A DNA stretch of 64,000 bases from Natronococcus sp. AD-5 (lineage in GTDB: Archaea; Halobacteriota; Halobacteria; Halobacteriales; Natrialbaceae). The DNA lies in contig NZ_CP132294.1 in NCBI RefSeq assembly GCF_030734285.1, forward strand, positions 992,001 through 1,056,000. The letters are read 5' to 3'. The notes below the pieces were generated by a model. The model saw only the letters and a program-made list of their open reading frames with translations, searched no databases and was not told where the DNA came from. Below are positions 39,072 through 47,660 of the stretch, piece after piece (position 1 is the first letter of the stretch; each line of letters starts with the position of its first letter). Position numbers and translations under genes: made by a program.

Positions 39072-40073
39072 ATGACCGCTGCCGACGAGACGACGTCACG
39101 TGGTGGAGCCGGCGAGTCGGACCTGCTCGTCCTTCGAAAGGGAACCCACGGGGTTCCGGTCGAACGGTACGTTGCGGCGCTCCGAGACCGACTTCCGGAT
39201 CGAACCGTCGAACTCGCTCGCACCCCCGCGGCCGAGCGCGAGGCGATCGAGGACGCCCGCTTCGTCACCGGAATGGTCCTCGACGAGGAGTTACTCGAGG
39301 CCGCCGCGAACCTGGAGGTGTTCGCCTGCGCCTACGCCGGCACCGGCCACCTGCCGCTCGAGCGACTCGAGGAGCGCGGCGTCGCGGTGACGAACGCCTC
39401 GGGCGTCCACGGACCGAACATCGGCGAACACGTCCTCGGTTCGATTCTCCACTTCACGCGCCGGTTCCACGTCGCCGAGCGCAGACAGCGCCGCCGGGAG
39501 TGGCGCCACTACCAGGCTCACGAACTCCAGGGCTCGACCGTCACGATCGTCGGTCTCGGCGCGATCGGCCGGGCGGTCTGTGACCGACTCGAGCCGTTCG
39601 GCGTCGAGACGATCGGCGTCCGCTACTCGCCCGAGAAGGGCGGCCCGACGGACGAGGTCATCGGTTTCGGCGACGACCCGTTCCACGAGGCGCTCGCCCG
39701 GACGGACTACCTCGTCCTCGCGTGCCCGCTCACGGACGTCACGCGCGGGCTGGTCGACCGCGAAGCCCTGACCACGCTCGATCCTACCGCCGTGATCGTC
39801 AACGTCGCCCGCGGACCGGTGATCGACACTGACGCGCTCGTCGACGCGTTACGGTCGAACTGGATCCGCGGCGCTTCCCTCGACGTCACCGACCCCGAAC
39901 CGCTCCCCGAAGAGCACCCGCTGTGGAACCTCGGTAACGTCCAGATCACGCCGCACAACGCCGGTCACACGCCGAAGTACTACGATCGGCTGGCCGACAT
40001 CGTCGCCGAGAACGTCCGCCGGTACGACGAGGCGGGGTCGGACGCCGGCCTCGAGAATCGAGTCCGTCTCTAA
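39072..40073 (+). CDS. D-2-hydroxyacid dehydrogenase
   Basis: NAD(P)-dependent dehydrogenase of 333 residues interconverting 2-keto acids and D-2-hydroxy acids. The Rossmann loop is STVTIVGLGAIGRAVCDRL. The three catalytic residues are in place: Arg in VNVARGPVIDT, Glu in DVTDPEPLPEEHPLW and His in VQITPHNAGH. A related enzyme (DDH) has been characterised from Haloferax mediterranei. The first 20 residues are a polar tail. Single gene with its own promoter, divergent from the geranylgeranyl reductase gene. Confidence 0.93.
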   Translation: MTAADETTSRGGAGESDLLVLRKGTHGVPVERYVAALRDRLPDRTVELARTPAAEREAIEDARFVTGMVLDEELLEAAANLEVFACAYAGTGHLPLERLEERGVAVTNASGVHGPNIGEHVLGSILHFTRRFHVAERRQRRREWRHYQAHELQGSTVTIVGLGAIGRAVCDRLEPFGVETIGVRYSPEKGGPTDEVIGFGDDPFHEALARTDYLVLACPLTDVTRGLVDREALTTLDPTAVIVNVARGPVIDTDALVDALRSNWIRGASLDVTDPEPLPEEHPLWNLGNVQITPHNAGHTPKYYDRLADIVAENVRRYDEAGSDAGLENRVRL

Positions 40074-40146
40074 GTCCGCTCGAGCGCGGTCGTCCCTCGA
40101 CGCTTCCGAGTGCATCTTTTTCCAGTGGGAGTGCGATAGGTCAGTC

Positions 40147-40227
40147 ATGGAACCGCGAGCGACCGCTCGGTCGACGCGCGCGTACCGACTCACCACCGGC
40201 CGTTCGGTCCCAGGGGTGGAACGATGA
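40147..40227 (+). CDS. Possible 26-residue leader ORF coupled to the UspA gene
   Basis: A short Arg/Thr-rich frame (begins MEPRATARSTRAYRL) whose TGA overlaps the ATG of the following usp gene by 4 bases (ATGA). It starts about 25-30 bases after an AT-rich CATCTTTTTC patch that could be the promoter, so a leaderless transcript could begin at this ATG. It has no homology I recognise, is basic where neighbours are acidic, and may be fortuitous. Confidence 0.3.
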   Translation: MEPRATARSTRAYRLTTGRSVPGVER

Positions 40228-40655
40228 CGCTCTCGTTCGACGGGACGGTGATCGTTCCCGTCGCCGATCCGGACGACGGCGAGCGAACCGCCGCGGCGCT
40301 CGAACCCTACCTCGGGCCGAGCAGTACGGTGATCGCCATCAACGTCATCGAGAAGGCGGGCGGCGGCCCCGACAAGGCGTCGGTGGAACAGCGCGAGGAG
40401 CACGCGGACGACATCTTCCGGCGCGTTCGGGAGACGCTCGACGACGCCCCCGGCGCGCTCGAGACGAGGACCGTCTACGGAACCGACGTCGTCGAACGAA
40501 TCTTCGAGACTGCGCGGGAGGAACGCGCCGACGCCGTGGTCTTCAGCGCTCGCGAAGGGAACCGACTCGCAGAGTTTCTTACCGGCGACGTGGCGAGACG
40601 GCTGGTCAAAGAGGCGACCGTGCCCGTCGTCGCCCTGCCGCGGGCCTCGTCCTGA
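40224..40655 (+). CDS. Universal stress protein family (UspA)
   Basis: Single UspA domain of 143 residues. Landmarks are the first strand DGTVIVPVADPDDGERTAAAL, the strand TVIAINVIEKAGG, and the C-terminal region ADAVVFSAREGNRLAEFLTGDVARRLVKEATVPVVALP. The nucleotide loop is FSAREGNRLAEF, a variant of GxxGxS common in haloarchaeal Usp proteins often paired with transporters, so ATP binding is uncertain. Convergent with the DUF7344 gene at 40692. Confidence 0.88.
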   Translation: MTLSFDGTVIVPVADPDDGERTAAALEPYLGPSSTVIAINVIEKAGGGPDKASVEQREEHADDIFRRVRETLDDAPGALETRTVYGTDVVERIFETAREERADAVVFSAREGNRLAEFLTGDVARRLVKEATVPVVALPRASS

Positions 40656-40691
40656 TCGATCGTAGACTACTGCTGGGAGTTGCCGAGGAGG

Positions 40692-41078
40692 TTACTCGTC
40701 GATCGAATCCAGCTGACCAAGGAGCTTCGCTCCCGGTTCGCGGAGAGAGACGGTGTTCGCGTCGGGGTCGAAGTCGACGGCGTCGGCCGCGTCCAGCTTC
40801 GGGACGTGGACGTGGCGGAGCGCGACGCGGACGCGTCGACGCGTTCCGAGGAGCGCATCGCCCAGGTCGGCGACCGGCCCGCTCTCGCCGGGTCGTTCCT
40901 CGAGCGCCACGTGGTCGGCGAGGTCGTCCATCGAGACGCGCGCGTCGGATTCCTCGAGATACCGGAGAACGATCCGGCGGCGTCGATCTGCGAGCAGGTC
41001 GAACGTCGAACCCGTCTCGTCGCGAGCGTTCGTCGCAGGCGTCGTCAGCGATTCCGGATCGGAGATGACGGGAATCAT
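40692..41078 (-). CDS. DUF7344-type winged-helix protein
   Basis: Protein of 128 residues, a second member of the HTH-like family also seen at 29725. Features are STFDLLADRRRRIVLRYLEESDARVSMDDLADHVALEE, then LLGTRRRVRVALRHVHVPKLDAADAVDFDPDANTVSL. The recognition-helix region RVRVALRHVHVPKL corresponds to the TSLxHxHLPxL of relatives. Upstream by 170 bases is asd on the same strand. Probably a transcriptional regulator; target unknown. Confidence 0.8.
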   Translation of the reverse strand: MIPVISDPESLTTPATNARDETGSTFDLLADRRRRIVLRYLEESDARVSMDDLADHVALEERPGESGPVADLGDALLGTRRRVRVALRHVHVPKLDAADAVDFDPDANTVSLREPGAKLLGQLDSIDE

Positions 41079-41248
41079 TACCCGTTGTAGCGACCAGACG
41101 CATTTGTGTCGCCCGCCAAATTGTGAAGGGTCCCGACGGCGAGCCCGGCGGAAAATCGGCCGCTCGAGCGAGAGGCGGCGCTTGCGGGACGATCGGTGGA
41201 ACGAAGCGGTGGAAGCGACGGACGGCGGACGACGAACACGAACCCGAT

Positions 41249-42283
41249 CTAGAGGTAGCCGTTCTCGAGCAGCAGTTCGCCGTTCAGGACGCTCGCGCCG
41301 GCGGCGCCGCGGATCGTATTGTGTGCGAGGCAGTTGTACTGCAGTCCGAACGAGGACTCGCGCAGTCCGCCCGCCGCGATCGCCATTCCGTCGCCGAGCG
41401 TGCGGTCGAGCCGCGGCTGCGGGCGGTCCGGTTCGTCGAAGACGTGGATGAGCCGGTCGGGCGAGGAGCGGAGGTCGAGCGACGGGTACTCCCGCATCGC
41501 CTCGGCAGCCTCCTCCGGCGAGAGGTCGTCTTCGGTCTCGACCCAGACGTTCTCGAGGTGGCCGTCGATCGTCGGGATCCGATTACAGGAGGCGGCGACC
41601 TCGACGCCGTCGTGAGAGAGGGAGGCGCCGTCGAACTCGCCGAGCAGCTTCCGGGACTCGGTCTCGAGTTTGTCCTCCTCGCTGCCGATGTACGGAACGG
41701 CGTTGTCGATGATCTCCATCGAGCTGACGCCGTCGTAACCGGCGCCGGAGACGGCCTGGAGGGTCGCGACGTGGACCGTCTCGAGGCCGTACTCCGCGAG
41801 CGCGGCGAGGGTGGGAACGAAGGTGATCGTCGAGCAGTTGGGATTCTTGACCATCGCGCCGTCCCAGCCGCGCTCGTCGCGCTGGACCTCGAGCAGGTCG
41901 AGGTGGTCGGCGTTGACCTCCGGGATGACGAGCGGAACGTCGTCGTCCATCCGCGCGTTCGAGGAGTTCGAGGACATGACGTAGCCGGCCTCGCAGAACG
42001 CGGGTTCGACCTTCGCGCCGACGCTCGAGGGGAGCGAGGAGAACAGCAGATCGACGTCGTCGGGCACCGCGTCCGGCTCGGTCGCCGAGACGGTCATCTC
42101 CGCGACGTCCTCGGGGATCGGGCTGTCGACGCGCCACTTCGCGGCCTGCCGGTACGTCTTGCCGGCGCTCGATTCGCTCGCGGTCAGTGCTGCGATCTCG
42201 AAGTCCGGGTGGGGATCGAGAAGCTGAATCAGTCGTTGTCCGACGGCACCGGTTGCGCCGAGTACGCCTACTCGTACTGCCAT
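41249..42283 (-). CDS. asd: Aspartate-semialdehyde dehydrogenase
   Basis: Asd reduces aspartyl-4-phosphate with NADPH to aspartate semialdehyde, the branch point to lysine, threonine and methionine. The length of 344 residues is normal for the archaeal/fungal type. Visible are the Rossmann loop VGVLGATGAVGQRLIQLL, the substrate/cofactor turn SSLPSSVGAKVEPAFCEAG, the active-site Cys in MVKNPNCSTITF, and the downstream CNRIPTIDGHLENVWVE block with the catalytic His. The start at 42283 aligns with the first beta strand. Confidence 0.97.
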   Translation of the reverse strand: MAVRVGVLGATGAVGQRLIQLLDPHPDFEIAALTASESSAGKTYRQAAKWRVDSPIPEDVAEMTVSATEPDAVPDDVDLLFSSLPSSVGAKVEPAFCEAGYVMSSNSSNARMDDDVPLVIPEVNADHLDLLEVQRDERGWDGAMVKNPNCSTITFVPTLAALAEYGLETVHVATLQAVSGAGYDGVSSMEIIDNAVPYIGSEEDKLETESRKLLGEFDGASLSHDGVEVAASCNRIPTIDGHLENVWVETEDDLSPEEAAEAMREYPSLDLRSSPDRLIHVFDEPDRPQPRLDRTLGDGMAIAAGGLRESSFGLQYNCLAHNTIRGAAGASVLNGELLLENGYL

Positions 42284-42552
42284 TTTCCCGTCCTCGGAGT
42301 TGCGACCGCAAAACGGTTTGGATTCCCGCGACTGCTGCGGGCTCGTATCGATCGAACCGCCCGCGGTACTGTTCGTCGGCAGACGGCCGCATAGAAGAAA
42401 TTAAGAAAACGGAGCGGCACGTATCGATCGATGCACTCCCATCAGGACCTACGCGTTTCAGGTACCGTTCCGGTCCGGCCCGCCTCGAAAGGCGATACCC
42501 ACGCGGCCGGGCAGCCACGCGCCGCTACTGTCTGCGATTCGCGGTGGTCTCG

Positions 42553-42816
42553 ATGACGGGATCGACCGCGAGTTCCGGCGGTCTGGGACTGTTCGAGACG
42601 ACGTTCAGCATCGGCGCGACGGTCGTCTCGGCGCTCGCACTCCTGCTCGGACTCGGTTTCGTTGCGATGGGATACCAGGACATGACTCTTCCCGTCCTCG
42701 GAACGGAACTCTCGATTCTCACGGGACTGGTCGGTCTCCTGTTCGGCCTGTTCGTCGCGCTCGTGGCGTTCGTCGCCGCGGTCTACATGGAGCCCGGCTT
42801 CGGCGACGGCCACTAA
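42553..42816 (+). CDS. Small two-helix membrane protein
   Basis: Protein of 87 residues with two hydrophobic spans (TTFSIGATVVSALALLLGLGF and LTGLVGLLFGLFVALVAFVA) separated by a short polar loop containing the TLPVLGTEL turn. It is on the plus strand between asd and rps17e, which are both minus. No family motif. The ATG at 42553 is the only start giving a sensible protein; longer in-frame extensions are Arg-rich and noncoding in character. Confidence 0.65.
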   Translation: MTGSTASSGGLGLFETTFSIGATVVSALALLLGLGFVAMGYQDMTLPVLGTELSILTGLVGLLFGLFVALVAFVAAVYMEPGFGDGH

Positions 42817-42938
42817 CCGAATATCGACGCACCGAACGATCGTTCTCCGACTCGTCTCCGAGCTCGACTCGTCGCTACCGACGGCTCTCGAGTGCAGTGG
42901 GTGCCCTCGAACCACGCTGGTCGAGACGAGAAATCGAG

Positions 42939-43130
42939 TTACGCTGCAGCTTCGGCGCCTTTCTTCCGCGTGACGTAGCCGGCGATCCGGTTGCGAACGC
43001 CCTTGGACTCGACGTTCGTGAGCTTGTCGACGCTGTCTTTGTTCTGTTCGAAGTCGGTTGTGAACGCGTCCGGGTACCGCTCCAGGAGGAGGTTCCCGGT
43101 CTTCTTGACGTAGGCCGGTTTGATTGCCAT
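42939..43130 (-). CDS. rps17e: Ribosomal protein S17e
   Basis: Archaeal/eukaryotic-type small-subunit protein of 63 residues. The sequence [20 protein letters not shown] and [24 protein letters not shown] matches the family along its whole length, with a short Ala/Glu tail. TTATAAGAG about 30 bases upstream on the minus strand is a clear TATA box, giving a very short leader. Confidence 0.97.
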   Translation of the reverse strand: MAIKPAYVKKTGNLLLERYPDAFTTDFEQNKDSVDKLTNVESKGVRNRIAGYVTRKKGAEAAA

Positions 43131-43295
43131 AGAGGGGCTTCCGTCTAGAGACTCTTATAACGCACCATTTCTGTCGATGGGCGACCGTAGCGGCGGATCG
43201 TCTCTCGCGCGCGCCGGTTTGGCGTCCCCGACGTGTATCACCGGAACTAGCGGGGGACAGCAATAAGCGCTCGTCGCCCCTTCTGGAAGGGGGTT

Positions 43296-43664
43296 ATGAG
43301 TGAGTTTACCAAACAAGAACTCGACTACCTGGACGAACAGCGTCTCGGGCGTCTCGCGACCGTCGGGGCGAATTCCCAACCTCACGTCGTCCCCGTCGGC
43401 TTTCGCTACGACGCCGACGAGGACGCCATCGACATCGGCGGACGGGACTTCGCCGAGTCGAAGAAGTTCCGCGAGGCGAAACGCAACCCTCGCGTCGCCT
43501 TCGTCGTCGACGACCTGGCTAGTATCGATCCGTGGCAACCGCGCGGCATCGAGATACGCGGCCGCGCGCAGACGTTCGACGAAGGCGGCGAGCGCTTCGG
43601 ACCGGGTTACGACGACGCGTGGATGCAGATCCGGCCGGAACGAATCGTCTCCTGGGGGATCTGA
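43296..43664 (+). CDS. Pyridoxamine 5'-phosphate oxidase-like flavin/F420-binding protein
   Basis: Split beta-barrel protein of 122 residues in the PPOX superfamily. It has the family start FTKQELDYLDEQRLGRLATVGANSQPHVVPVGFRYDADED, the YxxGxxD-like IDIGGRDFAESKKFREAKRNPRVAFVVDD block and the IEIRGRAQTF strand. Many archaeal and actinobacterial members bind F420 rather than FMN, which the presence of cofD in the window permits. Reaction unknown. Confidence 0.85.
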   Translation: MSEFTKQELDYLDEQRLGRLATVGANSQPHVVPVGFRYDADEDAIDIGGRDFAESKKFREAKRNPRVAFVVDDLASIDPWQPRGIEIRGRAQTFDEGGERFGPGYDDAWMQIRPERIVSWGI

Positions 43665-43722
43665 TCCGAGAGTCGGGTCGTGTCCGCGCCGACCGCGCCC
43701 TTCCGATCCGCTCGGATATCGC

Positions 43723-44331
43723 TCACCACGCCGCGTACTCGCGCACGCGCTCGAGCGCCTCGCGCTCTCGCGGACTCCCGGCGCGGTCGACGACCGAGGC
43801 GCAGTACTCGAGACGGTCGCGCAACTGGCCCTCGTCGTACCCCTCCACCCCGAGTCGCGAGGCGGCGACCGTCGCCTCGATCACGGCGCCGAAGCCGCGG
43901 TCGACCGTCGGCACGGTCTCCGAGACGATCTCGGACTCGACGGGGCGGAGTTGCCACTCCTCCCAGCGCGTCTCCCCCTCGGTCCCCGAATCGATCCGCT
44001 CGACTCGCACCCGCGCCCAGGCGTCGGCCGACTCGAGTACCGGCTCCTCGAGTTCGCGGATCGTGAGCGCGGCGTCGACGAAGTCGACGGGATCGACGGT
44101 GAACTGGACGTAGCCCTCGCTCCGGCGGTGGAAGTTCCGCCGGGTTCGGGTGTTCCCCCAGGTCGTCGCGGTGACGGGATCGCCGGCGAACAGCCCGAGC
44201 GCGGCCGCGTTCCACCGGCCGTTCGGTCCCAGGGTCGTCACGACGGATTCGGTGACGCCCTCGAGCGAGACGGGCCACTCGACCGTCTCGGCGCTCGCGT
44301 TCGCCCCCTCCGGATCCGGGTCGTCGCTCAT
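43723..44331 (-). CDS. DUF447 family flavin-binding-like protein
   Basis: Protein of 202 residues of the archaeal DUF447 (COG2457) family, a split-barrel fold that probably binds a flavin. Visible are the early SLEGVTESVVTTLGPNGRWNAAALGLF, the GNTRTRRNFHRRSEGYVQFTVDPVDFVDAAL block and the C-terminal GFGAVIEATVAASRL helix. The start codon overlaps the stop of the CitG-like gene by 4 bases (ATGA), so they are co-translated. A conserved pairing with CitG-like proteins suggests a shared pathway; see the neighbouring entry. Confidence 0.85.
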   Translation of the reverse strand: MSDDPDPEGANASAETVEWPVSLEGVTESVVTTLGPNGRWNAAALGLFAGDPVTATTWGNTRTRRNFHRRSEGYVQFTVDPVDFVDAALTIRELEEPVLESADAWARVRVERIDSGTEGETRWEEWQLRPVESEIVSETVPTVDRGFGAVIEATVAASRLGVEGYDEGQLRDRLEYCASVVDRAGSPREREALERVREYAAW

Positions 44332-45179
44332 AGCGTGATCGTTTCGTGCTCGAGGGCGATGAACAGTCCGGCCGCGGTGACGTCCGCCGTCGTCCCCGGA
44401 TTGATTCCGCGGTCGACGAGTTCGTCGGCGAAGGCCTCGACCGCCTCGCGGTCCGCCTTGAGCGCGTCGCGCTCGTACAGGTCGGCGGCGCGCTCGGTCA
44501 CCTCCGCCGCGACGGCCTCGCCGCTGCGTTTCGCCACGAGGGTGTCGGCTCGCTCCGCGAGCAGGGAGAGAAAGACCGCCGCGGTGCGCTCGAGGAGCGG
44601 CCCGTCGGCCGCGGCGAGCCGTTCGGCGGCCGTAAAGGAGCGATCGAAGCCGGTGACCCACTCGCGGGCGACGTCGTCGCCGGGAACGCTTCGGTCCATC
44701 ACGTCGAGCAGCGTGAGGCCGCGCTCCTCGAGGGCCGGAATCGCGTCGGCCCCGCGGCGAACGTCGAGCGGCGCCATCGTCTCGGGCGGATCGGCGACGA
44801 AGACGTCGACGTGCTCGAACGCCCGGTAGAACGCGGCCGCGTCGGCGACGGTCGTTCCCTCCAGAACGGACTCGACGACGGGCTGCGAAAGCTCGTCGCG
44901 AGCGGCCCGGACGAGCGGCACGAGCAACAGGAGCGCGCCGAACTGGGTGTTGCCGCCCTCCTGGGCGGCCATCCCCTCGACCGCGCGCTCGAACGCCGGG
45001 CCGACCGCCGCGCCGCTCGCCGCCAGTTCGAGGCCCTGGCCGGCGCCGACGGCCCCCGCGAGGAAGTGTTCGAAGCGCAGGTCGTCGAGGTCGCGGCGGC
45101 GATCGACGTTGCCGGGCTTGGGGCTGGCGGCGACCTCGAGCAAGAGCGCGAGTTCGGCGTTCTGAGCGGGATCGGTCAT
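44328..45179 (-). CDS. Triphosphoribosyl-dephospho-CoA synthase-like protein (CitG/MdcB family)
   Basis: Protein of 283 residues in the CitG family, whose bacterial members join ATP and dephospho-CoA to make the citrate lyase or malonate decarboxylase prosthetic group. Hallmarks are LLEVAASPKPGNVDRRRDLDDLRFEHFL, the AAQEGGNTQFGALLLLVPL block and the C-terminal DRGINPGTTADVTAAGLF. Archaea lack those target enzymes, so the real substrate probably differs. COG1767 and COG2457 genes also co-occur with pterin-cofactor genes in methylotrophs and methanogens, as I recall. The start at 45179 aligns with the family. Confidence 0.85.
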   Translation of the reverse strand: MTDPAQNAELALLLEVAASPKPGNVDRRRDLDDLRFEHFLAGAVGAGQGLELAASGAAVGPAFERAVEGMAAQEGGNTQFGALLLLVPLVRAARDELSQPVVESVLEGTTVADAAAFYRAFEHVDVFVADPPETMAPLDVRRGADAIPALEERGLTLLDVMDRSVPGDDVAREWVTGFDRSFTAAERLAAADGPLLERTAAVFLSLLAERADTLVAKRSGEAVAAEVTERAADLYERDALKADREAVEAFADELVDRGINPGTTADVTAAGLFIALEHETITL

Positions 45180-45361
45180 GTGAACTCCGTGCGTACCCGT
45201 CTCGTGTCGCGATACTTGGCTCCGTCGTGACGACGGCGTCGCACCGCGGTCGATATCGGATTTCACGCGTGCCTGCGCACCGTCACGAGCGCTAACAGCC
45301 AACAGCCATTACTGGCGAAACCGCGCTCCTCATATACGGCCGCGCCCATATACGGCGAAGA

Positions 45362-46576
45362 ATGCCACACCGATCGCGCTACATCTCCGCACTGGGCGTC
45401 CTGCTCATCGTGATCGCGGCAGGGCAATCGCTTTTCAAGGTTGCCAGTAACGGATCGGGGCTGGAAGCGCTGATCGATTTTCTATTGCTCGGTTTCACGG
45501 GGGGGCTGTTTCTGTACGTCGGGAACTGGCTGTCGAGTACCGATCTCGATCCGGGTCTCTATTCCCGGATCGCCGCCTGGAGCCTCGGCGGCATCGGGGT
45601 GATGCTCGTCTTCCTCGTTCTCCGCGCGGTTCATCCGGGCATTCCGACCGAGTTCACGTTCGGGACGAGAGCGGTCACGCTGGCGATCGGCTCGCTCGCC
45701 GGCCTCGGCATCGGCATCCACGAAGCGCGAGCCATCTCGCGGGAGCGAGAGGTCGAGCGTCGTAACGAGGAGCTGCGACGAATACGAGGGACGCTCGAGC
45801 GGCGAAACGACGAGCTGACTCGAACGCGAGCGGAGCTCGAGGAGACGGTCCGGCAACTGGAAGCGTCGAACGAGCGGCTGGACCAGTTCGCCGCCGCCGC
45901 CTCCCACGACCTCCAGGAGCCGCTGCGGATGGTCTCGAGCTACCTGCAACTGGTGGACGAGCGCTACGCCGACGATCTCGACGACGAGGCCGAAAAGTTC
46001 GTCGAGTACGCGGCCGACGGCGCCGAGCGGATGCAGGTTATGGTCGACGACCTGCTGCAGTACTCGCGGGTCGAAACGCGCGGCGATCCGTTCGAACCGG
46101 TCGACCTCGACGCGGCGCTCGACGACGCGCTGACGGATCTGCAGGTGCGGATCGAGGAAAGCAACGCCGAGATCACGGCCGACGAACTGCCCCGCGTCGA
46201 GGGCGACTCGAGCCAGCTGCGCCAGCTGTTTCAGAACCTTCTTTCCAACGCGATCGAGTACAGCGGCGACGAACCGCCCCGGATCCACGTCTCCGTCGAA
46301 CGGGTCGGCGACGAGTGGAAGATTTCGGTCCGCGACGAGGGAATCGGCATCGACCCGGAGGATCAGGAGCGCATCTTCGAGATCTTCGATCGGCTCCACA
46401 GCCGCGAGGAGTGCGAGGGGACGGGCATCGGCCTCGCGCTCTGCAGGCGCGTCGTCGAACGCCACGGCGGCGAAATCCGGGTCGACTCCGAGCCAGGCGA
46501 GGGCTCGACGTTCTCGTTCACCCTCGAGCCGGGCGCCGAAACGCCGGCGTCGTCCGATGCGAACTCTGCGCTCTGA
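45362..46576 (+). CDS. Membrane histidine kinase
   Basis: Sensor kinase of 404 residues. Four membrane helices (residues about 8-28, 35-60, 68-92 and 100-120) are followed by a coiled coil rich in Arg and Glu (RRNEELRRIRGTLERRNDEL). Then come a HisKA domain with the phospho-acceptor His182 in ASHDLQEPLRMVSSYLQ and an HATPase domain with N box LRQLFQNLLSNAIEY and G boxes DEGIGIDPEDQERIFEIF and GTGIGLALCRRVV. There is no extracellular sensor domain, so it probably senses the membrane or an intramembrane cue. No response regulator is adjacent. Confidence 0.93.
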   Translation: MPHRSRYISALGVLLIVIAAGQSLFKVASNGSGLEALIDFLLLGFTGGLFLYVGNWLSSTDLDPGLYSRIAAWSLGGIGVMLVFLVLRAVHPGIPTEFTFGTRAVTLAIGSLAGLGIGIHEARAISREREVERRNEELRRIRGTLERRNDELTRTRAELEETVRQLEASNERLDQFAAAASHDLQEPLRMVSSYLQLVDERYADDLDDEAEKFVEYAADGAERMQVMVDDLLQYSRVETRGDPFEPVDLDAALDDALTDLQVRIEESNAEITADELPRVEGDSSQLRQLFQNLLSNAIEYSGDEPPRIHVSVERVGDEWKISVRDEGIGIDPEDQERIFEIFDRLHSREECEGTGIGLALCRRVVERHGGEIRVDSEPGEGSTFSFTLEPGAETPASSDANSAL

Positions 46577-46626
46577 TCGTCCGTCGAGTCCCGTCCATGG
46601 CTCGAGTCCGCGCCGGAAGCAGGTGG

Positions 46627-47043
46627 TCAGTGATCGCGATCTCGGTCGACGTGGCCGTCGTGGCTGTGGTCTCCGTGATCCCGCTCCCCGTCGATCCACT
46701 CCGAGGCGTCGCGTTCGCCCTCCGCGAACTCCCGCGTTCGCTCGGTCAGTTCGGCGTTCTCGAGCACGCCGTCCGCGAGGAGGAGACGCTCCAGGGCGGC
46801 GATCCATCGTCGATAGTACGCCGCCTCCGAGGTCTCTCCGTCGACGGGGATGGCCGCTTCGTCGACCCGTTCGATCTCCGCGGCGAGTCGTTCCTGAAAC
46901 GCCGTCCACTCGTAGGTTCCTTCGTCCGAGAGCGCGACCGCGATGGCGAAGGCCCGCGCCTGCCACGGGGCGTGAAAGACCGGGGCGTCTTCGTCGTCCT
47001 CGAGCGCGGCGAGTTGCGACGCCGGGGAGTTGTCGTCGGTCAT
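46627..47043 (-). CDS. Nitrile hydratase accessory (activator) protein with His-rich tail
   Basis: Protein of 138 residues of the P14K/NHase-activator type, related to the N-terminal part of the beta subunit: PVFHAPWQARAFAIAVALSDEGTYEWTAFQERLAAEI, then YYRRWIAALERLLLADGVL. In cobalt enzymes this protein forms a complex with alpha and delivers the metal by subunit exchange. Residues 123-138 carry five histidines among Asp and Gly (DHGDHSHDGHVDRDRDH), a likely metal-binding tail. Its start overlaps the alpha gene by 4 bases. It is the last of the three-gene operon. Confidence 0.88.
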   Translation of the reverse strand: MTDDNSPASQLAALEDDEDAPVFHAPWQARAFAIAVALSDEGTYEWTAFQERLAAEIERVDEAAIPVDGETSEAAYYRRWIAALERLLLADGVLENAELTERTREFAEGERDASEWIDGERDHGDHSHDGHVDRDRDH

Positions 47044-47660
47044 CGCTCGCTCCCGCCGAATCGATCGACGCCGATCATCGCGTCGCGCGTCACGAGGTCG
47101 ACCAGTTCGTCTTCGTCCATCCCCGCGGTTCCCGGCGGCCGCTGCGGGAGCACCATGTACCGGAGTTCGGAGGTGCTGTCGTGGACGTGGATCTCGACGT
47201 CGGCGGGAAGGTCGGTGTCGAATTCCTCCGCGAGCAGCGTCCGCGGTTCCTTGACGGCCCGCGACCGGTACGCAGGCGTCTTGTACCACGTCGGCGGTAG
47301 CCCGAGCACCGCCCACGGGTAACACGAACAGAGCGTACAGACCACGAGGTGGTGCTCGCCCGGCGCGTTCGCGACGACCTCGAGGTCGATCGCGTCGCCG
47401 TCGACGTCGACGACCTCCGACGCGGCGGCCACCCCGTCCTCGAGGAGTCGCTCGCGGTACGCGTCGTCGGTCCACGCGCGGGCGACGACGCGAGCCCCAT
47501 TGAGCGGGCCGATCTCGCGCTCGTAGGTGGCGATGACGTCGTCGACGGCGTCGCTCGAGAGCAGTTCCTTCTCGATCAGCAGCGACTGGAGCGCGCGGAC
47601 GCGCGCCTCCGGGTCGTGCGATCGCGCGTGGTCGTCGGGATCGAACTCGTCGTCGGTCAT
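47040..47660 (-). CDS. Nitrile hydratase alpha subunit, cobalt type
   Basis: Catalytic subunit of 206 residues of the enzyme that hydrates nitriles to amides. The metal-binding claw is VCTLCSCYPWAVLGLPPTWYK: Cys108-Thr-Leu-Cys111-Ser-Cys113. Thr at the second position is the cobalt signature (Fe enzymes have Ser). Two of the cysteines are normally oxidised after synthesis. Other family landmarks are LIEKELLSSDAVDDVI, GPLNGARVVARAWTDDAYRERLL and SRAVKEPRTLLAEEF. It starts at 47660, overlapping the beta gene by 4 bases. Confidence 0.95.
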   Translation of the reverse strand: MTDDEFDPDDHARSHDPEARVRALQSLLIEKELLSSDAVDDVIATYEREIGPLNGARVVARAWTDDAYRERLLEDGVAAASEVVDVDGDAIDLEVVANAPGEHHLVVCTLCSCYPWAVLGLPPTWYKTPAYRSRAVKEPRTLLAEEFDTDLPADVEIHVHDSTSELRYMVLPQRPPGTAGMDEDELVDLVTRDAMIGVDRFGGSER

